This document shows positions 43,668-52,746 of a stretch of DNA of 64,000 bases, piece by piece (position 1 is the stretch's first letter; the number at the start of each line of letters is the position of its first letter). Source of the DNA: Solidesulfovibrio magneticus RS-1 (GTDB lineage: Bacteria > Desulfobacterota > Desulfovibrionia > Desulfovibrionales > Desulfovibrionaceae); NCBI RefSeq assembly GCF_000010665.1, contig NC_012796.1, positions 1,054,001 to 1,118,000 on the forward strand, read 5' to 3'. The position numbers and the translations under genes were made by a program. The notes under the pieces are model-generated. The model was not told where the DNA came from, did not search any database, and saw only the letters and a list, made by a program, of their open reading frames with translations.

Positions 43668-43943
43668 TTACACAAGACCGTTTTCAAACAAATCCAACTT
43701 TACAAGGGTATCTAATCCCAGTTTTTCGACAACCCATGCTTCCCCTAAGTTCCATTCTCGTTCAGAAGTTCGTTTTCTTTGTTCTTTGATCAGGTCGATG
43801 TTTTCTTTGAATTCTGTTGGGGTGAAAAGTCCACGATATTTTGAGTAAATCTCTTTGTTGCATTGTTCGCATAAGAAACGACAAGGGTGTTTATGCTTCT
43901 TAAAGCTGGGATGCGATTTATCCCACAGACATTTACGTGACAT
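43668..43943 (-). CDS. Small Cys/His-rich protein (Zn-finger-like), intact pair
   Basis: A 91-residue copy of 9543-9818, about 95% identical, but with CEQC where copy 1 has CEKR, so the candidate Zn ligands (CLWDKSH...LCEQC) are complete here. Function unknown. Confidence 0.67.
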   Translation of the reverse strand: MSRKCLWDKSHPSFKKHKHPCRFLCEQCNKEIYSKYRGLFTPTEFKENIDLIKEQRKRTSEREWNLGEAWVVEKLGLDTLVKLDLFENGLV

Positions 43944-43976
43944 AGTGTTTATTCTCCAATTTGTTCTTTGACAAAT

Positions 43977-44015
43977 GAAAGACGAGGAGTCTGTGCTAGA
44001 GATTCCTCGTCTTTC
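43977..44015 (-). terminator. Strong hairpin between the two Zn-finger-like genes, copy 2
   Basis: Same perfect 12-bp GAAAGACGAGGA stem as 9852-9890. Confidence 0.75.
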
Positions 44016-44038
44016 TATATCGAATTCAATTTATAAAC

Positions 44039-44512
44039 TTACTTTGTGTTTTCTTTGGCATTTTTGAGTACTTCTTCGAAGGCTGCATCAATGTCGCTGC
44101 CGGCTTCTTTAATTCCAGTGAGAATAGTTTCTATTTCGTTTACAGTAAAGTATGGTTTTAACGGCAGGTAGTATTTCTTAAAGCATTCTTTGCAAAGAAA
44201 TCTAAATTCTTCGTTTTCGCTGACATAATATTCTTTTCCGTCCATGAGGCATTTCATGTGGGTTTTCTTTATTTTGTTAGTTATTAAATCAAATTCAGCT
44301 TTAAAATCACAGCCTTCGTCAATCATCTCTTTAAGCTGGTGTTGGATTCTAATGGCTTTAATGTTTTTGACGAAATCGTAAAATGGATAGATGCTTTGAT
44401 AATGTTTCATGTAGATGTTGTAGTAGCAGCTTTTACAAAGCGTTTTGTATTGTTCATTTCCACTAACTTCGTACTTGTGGGAATTGTCCCACACACATTT
44501 CATAGTTGGCAT
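44039..44512 (-). CDS. Two-module Zn-finger-like protein, divergent copy
   Basis: A 157-residue protein with CVWDNSH...LCKSC (about 6-31) and CLMDGKEYY...LCKEC (about 92-117). It shares the Cys frame and the following aromatic stretch (KYYLPLKPYFTVNEIE-like) with 9922-10389, but the rest is less than 40% identical by eye while neighbouring genes are more than 90% identical. The locus is therefore hypervariable or exchanged. Confidence 0.65.
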   Translation of the reverse strand: MPTMKCVWDNSHKYEVSGNEQYKTLCKSCYYNIYMKHYQSIYPFYDFVKNIKAIRIQHQLKEMIDEGCDFKAEFDLITNKIKKTHMKCLMDGKEYYVSENEEFRFLCKECFKKYYLPLKPYFTVNEIETILTGIKEAGSDIDAAFEEVLKNAKENTK

Positions 44513-44548
44513 AAATGCTCCGTCTGGTTAGGTATTGTTCAAATAATA

Positions 44549-44586
44549 GAAAGACGGAGAATCTTTTACAAGACCCTTCGTCTTCC
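44549..44586 (-). terminator. Terminator of the long recombinase gene, copy 2
   Basis: GAAAGACGGAG pairs with CTTCGTCTTCC, with G-T pairs replacing two Watson-Crick pairs of copy 1. Confidence 0.65.
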
Positions 44587-44590
44587 TAGA

Positions 44591-45739
44591 CTATGCCACT
44601 TCTAATGCTGGTAATAGATTGACTGCTCTTTCCTTTTCTCCTTCCATGTAGTGGTAATAGGTGTCTGCCGTCATCTTCACTGTTGAATGACCCATCATCT
44701 TGGAAACGGCAGCTAAGTCAGCACCTTTGCGAAGTAAGGTGGTCGCAAACAGGTGCCGAAGATCGTACATACGAGTCTGGTAGGTGATACCAGCCCGTTT
44801 GCATGCGTTTTTGAATGCTTTCCGAATCGTGGTCAGGTTCCGGCCCATGTACTCGATTACATACCCGGTCTGGGACTCTGCCTGCTCCTTCTCCAAACGT
44901 TTCAGGAACTCCGGGTTGATCGGAACTGTCCGGTAACTCTTGGTTTTACTAGCATAAATACGAACAGTGCTAGCCTTGAAGTCAATGTCTTCCCACTTGA
45001 GTGAAAGAAGTTCTGATTCACCAGGACGAGTACCCAGGTTGAAACAAACTTCCATCGCCCACTTCAAATGTGGCTCGGCGTTGACCATGATCTTCTTCGC
45101 ATCGTCCAGGGTGAGCTTCATATCCCATGGTTGGACCTTGGGTTTCTTCCAAATCTTCAAGGGATTAACGGAGGTAAACCCGTTGTCTATCCCGAAGTTG
45201 AAGATGAAACTCAAGTAATCACAGTACTTATTCACCGTGTACTGGGACCGGACCTTTCCCGTTCTGCTGCTGACTCCTTGAAAGTGCAGGATGAACGGGA
45301 TCATATTCTCTTGGTAGGACAGGGAATCCACGGGCTTGTCGCCGAGTACCGGGATGAACACGTGGTTGACCAAGTGCTCGATGTTCCGGATGTGCTTCTC
45401 TGTCCGGCCTGATGCCTTCATATGGGCCAGATACTTCGATCCAAGCTCAGACAGGACCATCCCGCCAGGAACTCGACCAGTGACCTGGTTAAAGTCCTGG
45501 ATCGGAGCGGTAGCTGGGTTCTCCACTTGTACGGCCGCCGGCACTGGTACCAGGACCGATGCCGTCACCTTTTCGGGATCAGGAACCGGTAACCCCTGGT
45601 CGAGTGCGTCACGAACAGCGTGATCAAACTTTTCAGCTTTTGCTTGACCAAGTTCACCACGACCAAAAGATTTATCATGTCTTTTGCCGTTGGAATGCCA
45701 ATAGACCATCCACCGGCTATCTCGTTGATAGACGCCCAT
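44591..45739 (-). CDS. Tyrosine recombinase / integrase (full length), copy 2
   Basis: 382 residues with all catalytic motifs of copy 1 (GTRPGESELL, DLRHLFATTLL, MMGHSTVKMT, TYYHY). The start MGVYQRDSRW is chosen by alignment; an 11-codon upstream extension is not shared. The linker (about 58-95) is the only strongly different region. It should recognise similar sites. Confidence 0.94.
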   Translation of the reverse strand: MGVYQRDSRWMVYWHSNGKRHDKSFGRGELGQAKAEKFDHAVRDALDQGLPVPDPEKVTASVLVPVPAAVQVENPATAPIQDFNQVTGRVPGGMVLSELGSKYLAHMKASGRTEKHIRNIEHLVNHVFIPVLGDKPVDSLSYQENMIPFILHFQGVSSRTGKVRSQYTVNKYCDYLSFIFNFGIDNGFTSVNPLKIWKKPKVQPWDMKLTLDDAKKIMVNAEPHLKWAMEVCFNLGTRPGESELLSLKWEDIDFKASTVRIYASKTKSYRTVPINPEFLKRLEKEQAESQTGYVIEYMGRNLTTIRKAFKNACKRAGITYQTRMYDLRHLFATTLLRKGADLAAVSKMMGHSTVKMTADTYYHYMEGEKERAVNLLPALEVA

Positions 45740-45844
45740 AAAAACCTCTTCTGTTCTAGGTTGAAGTAACAATTTAAATTATGGACCGAGGGGGAATTAA
45801 GGCGCTCGACAAATAAAGGGGATTTTACTCCCCTTGGTAAGAGT

Positions 45845-46402
45845 TTAGATGGATTTCATCAAAACTTCTTCAACTTCTTCCTCCTTCACTCCGATATATC
45901 TTCTTGTGATACTCGGGCTGCTGTGGTTTAGTCTTTTTGCTATGACCTCCCATGAAGTGCCGTAGGTTTTCCGCTGGTGATAGCACCAAGTTTTTCTTAA
46001 CGTGTGCGCCCCATAGTTGCCAGGAAGGTGGATTGCATCGCACCATTGCTGCACGTACATTGTCACAGCGTATGTCGTAATTGCGTAGTTACTCCCTTTC
46101 CGGCTCTTAAACAGGAAATGGTCATCCTTTGCATCAATTGTCTTCAAGTAGTCGTCAAGAGCATCCTTAATGTCCTTGTTGACCATGAAAACGTTTTCTT
46201 TTTGCGTCTTCTTTTCACGCAAAACTACCCGGTCGCCTATCTTAGCATGTTTTATGTCACCAACCTTCAAGCCCAATATATCTTGAACTCGAAGACCAGT
46301 GTTGATGCCGAGAATGAAGAGTAATCTGTTGCGTGGTTGATCTGCCAAGAGCTTCTTAATGCTCTTGATGTCCTTCGCATTAGTTATGGGTTCGACCTTC
46401 AT
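45845..46402 (-). CDS. Short tyrosine recombinase (catalytic domain only), copy 2
   Basis: 185 residues. NTGLRVQDILG, HTLRKTWCYHQ and LNHSSPSITRRYIG are all present. The C-terminal 60 residues are nearly identical to copy 1, while the N-terminal half differs at about a third of positions, so divergence is concentrated away from the catalytic end. The ATG is preceded by GGAGG. Confidence 0.9.
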   Translation of the reverse strand: MKVEPITNAKDIKSIKKLLADQPRNRLLFILGINTGLRVQDILGLKVGDIKHAKIGDRVVLREKKTQKENVFMVNKDIKDALDDYLKTIDAKDDHFLFKSRKGSNYAITTYAVTMYVQQWCDAIHLPGNYGAHTLRKTWCYHQRKTYGTSWEVIAKRLNHSSPSITRRYIGVKEEEVEEVLMKSI

Positions 46403-46734
46403 AAATTCCTCCAATCTGGTTTTTGCTTTTGGGAAGACCAGAAACGAATATTGAAAACTGCTGGTCCAAGGGCTTGGCCCTGGGGCTTGCCGTTAACGCC
46501 TTGTGATTCTTTGGAATCTTCAACTTTCTAGGTCGAATGTACGTTAATAGGTAAAACCGTTCTTCGACGATGTGCAGTAGGTTTCAATTTTGAATACTTA
46601 TATCTGTAGTTTTGTGGCAATAATCGCAAATTCAAAGCGAAGGATCGTGCGTTGACGATCTGACAAATTTTGGGTGTAACTCGGAAGATAAAGTCGAAGT
46701 ATCTGAAATCTAAAAGAAGTATGAAAATCTTATC
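46403..46734. other. Spacer upstream of the short recombinase, copy 2
   Basis: About 330 bases, no gene seen; only partly similar to 12279-12592. Confidence 0.4.
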
Positions 46735-46782
46735 CAAGTTAAAAATAAGAAATGCCACACAGACGAATCTGCATGACATTTC
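46735..46782 (-). terminator. Terminator of the HTH/AbrB-like gene, copy 2
   Basis: GAAATG/CATTTC outer stem with inner pairing, followed by a T-rich tract on the minus strand. Confidence 0.68.
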
Positions 46783-46791
46783 AGTTGGAGG

Positions 46792-47172
46792 TTATGGGAG
46801 AATCTTGGTCAAGATGATCTTTCCATCGATGACTTCGATTGTGAACTCGTCGCCTTCGTTGACTTCAAGATCACCGAGATCGTGGGCTTTCAGATTGACC
46901 TTCAGGAAACCGAATTGGTTTACCTTCGGTCTCTTCGAGTCCTTGAGATAAAGTCCCTTGACCTCATACAGTACCCTGTCGGTACTGATGAGCTTCAAGA
47001 TGTACTGTTTAAGCGTTTGGCGGTGCTTTATCTGCATCCGCTCCATTATCGTAGCAGCATCCAGACCTTCTTTGATAAGTACGCGAAGAGTCTTCGGATC
47101 GTACTTCGATTCGGTTTTCTTCTTCGACGCCTTTTCTTGGATTTCCGTAGTGGTGCCATTCTTCGCTCCCAT
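46792..47172 (-). CDS. HTH plus AbrB-like DNA-binding regulator, copy 2
   Basis: 126 residues, same start context (AAAGGAGG then ATGGGAGC) as 12649-13029. The HTH half is nearly identical (LRVLIKEGLDAATIMERMQI), and the C-terminal half is more changed (VNQFGFLKVNLKAHDLGDLE). The two copies may thus recognise the same sites but differ in multimer formation. Confidence 0.75.
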   Translation of the reverse strand: MGAKNGTTTEIQEKASKKKTESKYDPKTLRVLIKEGLDAATIMERMQIKHRQTLKQYILKLISTDRVLYEVKGLYLKDSKRPKVNQFGFLKVNLKAHDLGDLEVNEGDEFTIEVIDGKIILTKILP

Positions 47173-47484
47173 AACGCCTCCTTTGCATAGAAATGTTACT
47201 TTCCTTGGTATATCTCTATGAATTGCTGAAAAACGCGGTAAAATGCGCATTTCTTGGGTCAAAATGCATCAGATTTTTCGTGTTTCTGAGGTGAAAATCG
47301 TAATTTGGCCCTAGGAGGCTGTTCCTGGGGTTTTTGCTGTCTGGGCAAGATCAACTATAGGACAGGCCCGAAAAACCCAGGAGAAGGGATTTTACGGGGG
47401 GGTGTTCCCGGGGCCAGGGCAATTTTCTCTACCCAAGCGATGTGAATTGACGCCGGGTGGTCCAGGAGATGCGTAAATTTTTCT

Positions 47485-47524
47485 GTTAGAAAAAAGAAAA
47501 AGGCCTTCACGAATGAAAGCCTTT
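47485..47524 (-). terminator. Minus-strand terminator at the end of the structured region, copy 2
   Basis: AAAGGC/GCCTTT stem followed on the minus strand by a tract of T (TTTTTCTTTTTT). Stem sequence differs from copy 1 but the position and T-run are kept. Confidence 0.68.
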
Positions 47525-48460
47525 ATAAAGAACTTACTTTGCAGTTTACAGAGTCACGATCCATCCGAATTTATTCAGATGGACACATGGCTCTAAGAGT
47601 CGAAAGGAACCGTCACCAGTCCTAGCACTCTGTTGCAACCGTACAAGCGGTTTTCCCGCATACAGCTACGTCAATTGGTATTCGATGTCTAGTAAATGTC
47701 TAATATTTTTAAGTAGCTTTCGACGAACCTGTGCTACAACGAAACAGGGGCTTCGAGTTAATACCCAAAGCAATGGTTTTTGTTGTTTTTGTTAAAGACA
47801 TTTCAAATTTTCAGCATCGAATACCAATCGATAGTTTCTTACAAACTTCAGTCGCCCTTGGGGGAATTAGCTTCCATCTCCATGGAATCTTCCCAGAAGG
47901 GCTTCCTTTGGTCAATTTTAATCCTTTTGAATCCATCCCGTGTCTAACCGCATCTAAGTATCAAAAGCATGGTTAACTTGATTTACCATGATTCCGAAAT
48001 AATCTTTTAAGACTAACGAACTTCAGTTTGCCATGAACTTCGTTCGATACATAGGCCACCGTGACTTCTGCATTTTGTGCATACGGGCTAGCTTCCGTCT
48101 CAACCTCTCCCCTGTCTGAATTACTTCATTAAACAGGTTGGTCATCCTTGGTGAATTGATTCGAGGAGAAGCGATCAATTAGTTTAATCCAAGTAATATT
48201 TAATTTTTTTTGACTTGCTGTCATTCAAGTATGACTAGCTCCTAGCTAAACGTGCTAGGATAGGATTTAAAATCTACAAAGCGCCCATAGCGTTATGTAA
48301 ATTGCAAAGTTTTGTCTCTATAGCTTATTTGCCAGGTATTAATATCTCTAGGAGTTTAATCAATACAACTTGCTGGAACAGGGTAGAGGATGTCCCTGGT
48401 GATGACAGTCGTCCTGAGAGTAGTTGAGGGCTGGCAAGCGCTGTGCTAAAAATGCCCTGG
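47525..48460 (-). ncRNA. Large structured non-coding RNA candidate, copy 2
   Basis: Counterpart of 13360-14290. The first hairpin is CCATCCGAAT/ATTCAGATGG (47561-47582), unrelated in sequence to the copy 1 hairpin at the same place. The long-range pair ATTGGTATTCGATG (47674-47687) with 47815-47828 is perfect. The stem CCTGT/ACAGG (about 47728-47748) replaces CGCTGT/ACAGCG of copy 1 with one exchanged pair. Most of the rest is over 95% identical. Confidence 0.6.
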
Positions 48461-48467
48461 AATCGTT

Positions 48468-50510
48468 ATGAACTACTCCTGTGATGAGATTTACCTACTG
48501 ATCCAGCGGGCCGATCAGCTTGACGCTGGTGGGCGGCTCACGATTTTTGAATTTCTGGCCCAAACGCTATCCCTTATACCCCTACGCGATGGATTTCCAA
48601 CCCCGGCCGAGATCAAAGCATATGGTCTCACGAAGGCAGCCAAGAAGTACAAGGGCCCGGTTGAGAATGGGTGGCAGCGGTGGTGCCGAGAGAAGCGTCC
48701 CTTTGACCAAGCGAATTTCAGCACTGACCGAGCCGGGATCGCCTGTGGGCCAGCCAGCGGTGTCCTGGTTCTGGATGTCGATAATCACCATCTATTTGAA
48801 GCATGGATACAAGAGAATCATCCAGATGAACCGCTGCCCGTGACATTGAAGGTGAAAACTGGCGGTCACGGTGAACGATTTCATTTATATTTCCAGTATC
48901 CATTAGGAGATGAGCAGTACTTTTGCCGTTCAGTAAAAGGGACCTTCGATATACGAGGTATTGGCGGACAAGTCCTTTGCCCGGGTTCTTTGCATCCAGA
49001 GACGCGAAAACCTTATGTTGTCGTTGAAAATGTTTCGATAGCTCCAGCGCCGATGTGGCTATTGGAAATGAGTAAAAAGTCCCATGGCGGCAAGAAAAAT
49101 CACTACGAACAAAATCCTCCCGAAAGTACAAGCAAAAAGCATATTTTAGAGATTGCTCCCGTAGATACTTTTTTGTCTAATTTGAATCTATCAGATGATA
49201 CGAAACAGAAAATCCTCACAAGATTTCCTCAAGGACAAAGGTCGGAGCCATCCTGGTCCGTTCTTTTGGGGTTGCTAAATACCAACGTTGATGAAAAGAC
49301 TATCCGTCTTATTTATCAAAGCTATCCTATCGGAGAAAAGTCCAGGGAAAAACCTGACTGGTTTGAACGGGAAATTGAAGCAGCTAAGAAAACTATAGCT
49401 CAGAATCCAATAGGGGTTCATATGCAACTTGGTTTTCAATCTGGAGCGAATGGCTCTTCTTCTGATTCAGAATATGGTTTCATGACTGGCCTGGATGTTT
49501 TGAGCTCTCCTCAAAATTTTGAATTTATCATTGATAACTTTTGGCCAAAGAATGAGCCATTATTGATCACTGGTCCTGGTGGGTCGGGGAAGTCAGTGAT
49601 GACTTTGCAAATTGCCATGGACCTTGTCTTTCCCCCGCAGAAAGGGTTTCTTGATAGATTTCAAGTTATGTCCAGTGATCATAGGGTGCTGTTTGTTCAG
49701 TCGGAGAATTCACTAGTTGGACTGAAACGGCGAATGGAAATTATTGCTAAGAGTCATTCCATCCCATCAGATATTGTCAGGGATAAACTCCTTTTCTTTG
49801 GAAAGAAAGGGGACGTTCGGTCCTCTGGAGATATTAACGATGCTAAGCTTAAGTATCCAATTGAACGAATTTATGGAGAAACTGGTTTTGACATTTTGAT
49901 TCTTGATCCGCTAATAAGTTTTCATGATCAAGATGAGAATTCGAACGACGCGATGCGACGTTTCTTAGATAGTTTTTTTGAATTTTGTGACAAACTCAAG
50001 GTTACACCTCTGATGATCCATCACCATGGGAAGTTTCGTGCGGAAAAAGGAGTTGGTGGTGGTCGCGGTGCTAGCGCCATCGGTGATTGGTCTGCGAATA
50101 CCTGGGAATTGGAATTTGTTGAAGAAAGAAAAGATAAGGACGGCAATCTTAAACATGTAGCACATTATCTTTTTACACAAAAAAAGGCGAGGAGCTACGA
50201 ATCAAACTCAAAGATGATGTTGCAAATGAAGGATCTGAGGTTTTATCCAATTGCGTCATCTCCTGCTGTTGGAAAAACTGCGAGAATGGATGGGAAGATG
50301 GCAATCGTTGTCGACGCGTTGCAGACTCTTGGTGGCACAGCTTCAACCCAGAAGCAATTGAAGGATGCTGTCATTGAAATATATAAGAAAAAGAAGCCAA
50401 ATGACATTCCTTCTGAAGGCACTGCTGGAAATGACATCAAACGCGCCGTTAAAGAAGGTGTCATCAAAGAAGTTACTGGTCCATCAGGCTCTAAGACCTA
50501 CACATTTTGA
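48468..50510 (+). CDS. Primase-polymerase / RecA-like helicase replication protein, unit 2
   Basis: 680 residues with the same Prim-Pol domain (GPASGVLVLDVDNH, GERFHLYFQ) and ATPase (Walker A GPGGSGKS, DILILDPLISF, MIHHHGK, GGGRGASAIGDW). The first about 130 residues are nearly identical to unit 1, the ATPase is about 65-75% identical, and the last about 100 residues are unrelated (KMAIVVDALQTLGGTASTQK to the end). The C-terminal exchange coincides with a change of iteron sequence downstream. Confidence 0.92.
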   Translation: MNYSCDEIYLLIQRADQLDAGGRLTIFEFLAQTLSLIPLRDGFPTPAEIKAYGLTKAAKKYKGPVENGWQRWCREKRPFDQANFSTDRAGIACGPASGVLVLDVDNHHLFEAWIQENHPDEPLPVTLKVKTGGHGERFHLYFQYPLGDEQYFCRSVKGTFDIRGIGGQVLCPGSLHPETRKPYVVVENVSIAPAPMWLLEMSKKSHGGKKNHYEQNPPESTSKKHILEIAPVDTFLSNLNLSDDTKQKILTRFPQGQRSEPSWSVLLGLLNTNVDEKTIRLIYQSYPIGEKSREKPDWFEREIEAAKKTIAQNPIGVHMQLGFQSGANGSSSDSEYGFMTGLDVLSSPQNFEFIIDNFWPKNEPLLITGPGGSGKSVMTLQIAMDLVFPPQKGFLDRFQVMSSDHRVLFVQSENSLVGLKRRMEIIAKSHSIPSDIVRDKLLFFGKKGDVRSSGDINDAKLKYPIERIYGETGFDILILDPLISFHDQDENSNDAMRRFLDSFFEFCDKLKVTPLMIHHHGKFRAEKGVGGGRGASAIGDWSANTWELEFVEERKDKDGNLKHVAHYLFTQKKARSYESNSKMMLQMKDLRFYPIASSPAVGKTARMDGKMAIVVDALQTLGGTASTQKQLKDAVIEIYKKKKPNDIPSEGTAGNDIKRAVKEGVIKEVTGPSGSKTYTF

Positions 50511-50745
50511 CGAAGTAGATTGATTTTCCAGTCAAAAACTTGGGGGTAGGCAAGCAGTCAATTGACGTCAAAATCAAAATTGTCTGCTGAAAATCTAAAG
50601 ATTTTGTGGGGTTAAAGCTGTTTTGGGGCAGTCAAAGTCAAAATGCGTTTGTCTGCTGTAACCCGTTAAAATCTTTTAGAAATCAAAGTCAAAAAGGGTA
50701 TATATATTAGAGGGGGGTTGCTTACGCACCCCCTCCTGTCTCACA
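50511..50745 (+). other. Candidate replication origin with GTCAAA iterons, unit 2
   Basis: GTCAAA occurs at 50531, 50567, 50631, 50637 and 50688, with near-copies at 50557 and 50574. The flanking block CTGTAACCCGTTAAAATCTT, the AT-rich GGGTATATATATTAGA and the GAGGGGG/CCCCCTC hairpin are as in unit 1, where the repeat is TTGCAAC. Confidence 0.7.
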
Positions 50746-51709
50746 ATAGTTTAGCAGTGTTGCAGAAGCAGAAGCTTTTCCAGCTAAAGGAACAAAAGAG
50801 ACATTTAGCAACTTATGAAACAAAAATTGCTACTTTTCTCAAGTTTTTCAAAGAATTGTTTCGAAGACAAGGAATTTGCAAAGTCCAAAGAAATTGGCAA
50901 GAGTTTTTGTTAAAGCTTTTCTTTTGACTGCTTCTAATTAAGAACCGACTTGCTCAGCTAGAGCTCTTTGCTAATCCTATATCGAATCCATATAGCATGC
51001 AAATGAGTATTTTTAGTTGGCTTCCAACCCGCTTGAATCCCTTCTTGGTTACAAAATCTGTAACCGATGTATTTGCTGATGCTGAAGACTGTGTTTCATT
51101 GAGCTTTTTCTGCTGATGGAAGTGTTATAGATATTATTTGCACACTGTTTTTGATTTTAAATACGAGGGATGAGGGGTATCCCGGCTTCTTCTTTTTAAT
51201 CTCTTTTTCTCAACCTCAGCTGATGGCGCAGGGTGGCCGAGTGGATGGGCGCTGACTCGTGGGCGATCCTGGGCTAGCGCAAGTATGGGAGCTACTGATC
51301 CAGGTGGTGCTGACGGAATGCCACTGGTTGGCTTTGAAACGGACGCAGATACAAGGGTCCTGGCCGTTACTGACAATGCCAAGGGGTAGAAAGAGGGACA
51401 CCCGTGACTACCTGCTTAAATCGCTCCGTTATCCTGAGGCATTTTCTCGATCTAATTGTTGCTGGCTGCCGAACCTGAAGACGGTTCTCTCTGATCTCTT
51501 TTTTGACCTCTTCTTCAAAACTGGCAGGAGATGGTAAAAACGTTGTATCAATATGATATCACTAAAAATAAATGTGAAAATTGTCTAGGGCGTCAATTTG
51601 GACACCGCAAATGGCATAATCCTGCCATTCGAGACCAATGAAAATGGCAGATTTGCTGGATTAGCACCAAAAGTTGCAATATCTTGCTGAATATCCTAGT
51701 TATTATAAC
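50746..51709. other. Conserved non-coding region downstream of the origin, copy 2
   Basis: Matches 16536-17500, strongest in 51270-51600. A tRNA-Ser/Leu-like stretch GGTGGCCGAGTGG (about 51233-51245) occurs only here and is not a tRNA gene. No gene supported. Confidence 0.5.
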
Positions 51710-51743
51710 AAAAGGGCGGACGTTAGAAACGCCCACCCTTTTA
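51710..51743 (-). terminator. Terminator of the transglycosylase-like gene, copy 2
   Basis: Same stem as 17501-17534. Confidence 0.65.
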
Positions 51744-51776
51744 CCCTCCTGGGATGGAGGGATACTGCCGTTACGC

Positions 51777-52685
51777 TCACTCTGGCAGAACAAATCCGAG
51801 CAAACGTTGTTGCTCTTCGATCTTTTTCTCAAGCTGGCAGTAATATAACATGTTCGCCACTGCGCGGTTCAAGTCCGCTTCTTCACCCATCATGTCTGCC
51901 AAGGTGAAGTTCAGGTTCGATCCAAGGTATTCCTCGAAATCCTTGAGGTAATCGTAATCACGGTAGTAGATGCATCCTGTCGGTGTTTTGGCGTCCTGAT
52001 ACTTCGGGAAGTGAATCTTGTCCGTTTTGTCGAAACGCATATCATTTTTTGGATTCCAAAACAGCAGCACCCCAATGCTCGGGTACTTCGCCCAAGAACT
52101 CGAATCACAAGACCAGATGGGAAGTTTGGCCATGAGCCGGTATTCACTGCTGCCGAAGAAATGAATCCTGGCTCCGGCATTGTGCAGCTTCATGACAACG
52201 GGCTTCACGTTCTTGAGCGTCGTCCGTCCTGCGCACTGGCCGATAGCGACCGTTTTATGCACCGGGAGCCCGCGAGCGATGATCTTGTCGGCGTCATCGT
52301 TGTAGATGTTGTGAATGACGGGGACAACGGGGGTACCTGCTTGTTCCAGGTCAATCTGGTACTCCAAATTCTTGTAGTAGGAATCCAGGCCAAAATGCAG
52401 GTCGAAGTTGAAGATCAAATCCCAAGCCCCGGGGTTGTACTGGGCAAAGGTTTTAAACTTCGGATACAACTCCTCGGGCGTCTGCCTAGCTCCAGGCTTT
52501 TGCAAGCTGAAAACACCGCTATCCAGGATCAGGCTCTGAAATAAGGAGCGGTTCTTGCCCATAAAGTGAGGCAGATCATTGGCCAGCAAGGCATAAGACA
52601 ACAAGATATTCGGCATCAGGTTGGGATAGCGCTTGGCAAATTCCCGCAGATGTCGAATCGTCATGGAAGATTGGTAAATGCGCAT
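51777..52685 (-). CDS. TIM-barrel transglycosylase-like protein (TGT/DpdA-like), copy 2
   Basis: 302 residues, about 90% identical to 17568-18476. LILDSGVFS, FNFDLHFG, VAIGQCAGR, IHFFGSS and SCDSSSW are all kept; changes cluster between about 125 and 175 and at the N-terminus. Retention of the candidate catalytic Asp residues while surroundings change argues for an active enzyme. Substrate unknown. Confidence 0.55.
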   Translation of the reverse strand: MRIYQSSMTIRHLREFAKRYPNLMPNILLSYALLANDLPHFMGKNRSLFQSLILDSGVFSLQKPGARQTPEELYPKFKTFAQYNPGAWDLIFNFDLHFGLDSYYKNLEYQIDLEQAGTPVVPVIHNIYNDDADKIIARGLPVHKTVAIGQCAGRTTLKNVKPVVMKLHNAGARIHFFGSSEYRLMAKLPIWSCDSSSWAKYPSIGVLLFWNPKNDMRFDKTDKIHFPKYQDAKTPTGCIYYRDYDYLKDFEEYLGSNLNFTLADMMGEEADLNRAVANMLYYCQLEKKIEEQQRLLGFVLPE

Positions 52686-52746
52686 AATATTTCTCCAATG
52701 GGCACTCCCCCATGTTGATTGAAGGAATGCCCATTGTTAAAGGTAG

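Noticed and set aside
51232-51290. tRNA-Ser/Leu-like stretch GGTGGCCGAGTGG
   Set aside because: Only the D-arm-like part is present; no anticodon or T-arm can be folded, and copy 1 lacks the key bases.
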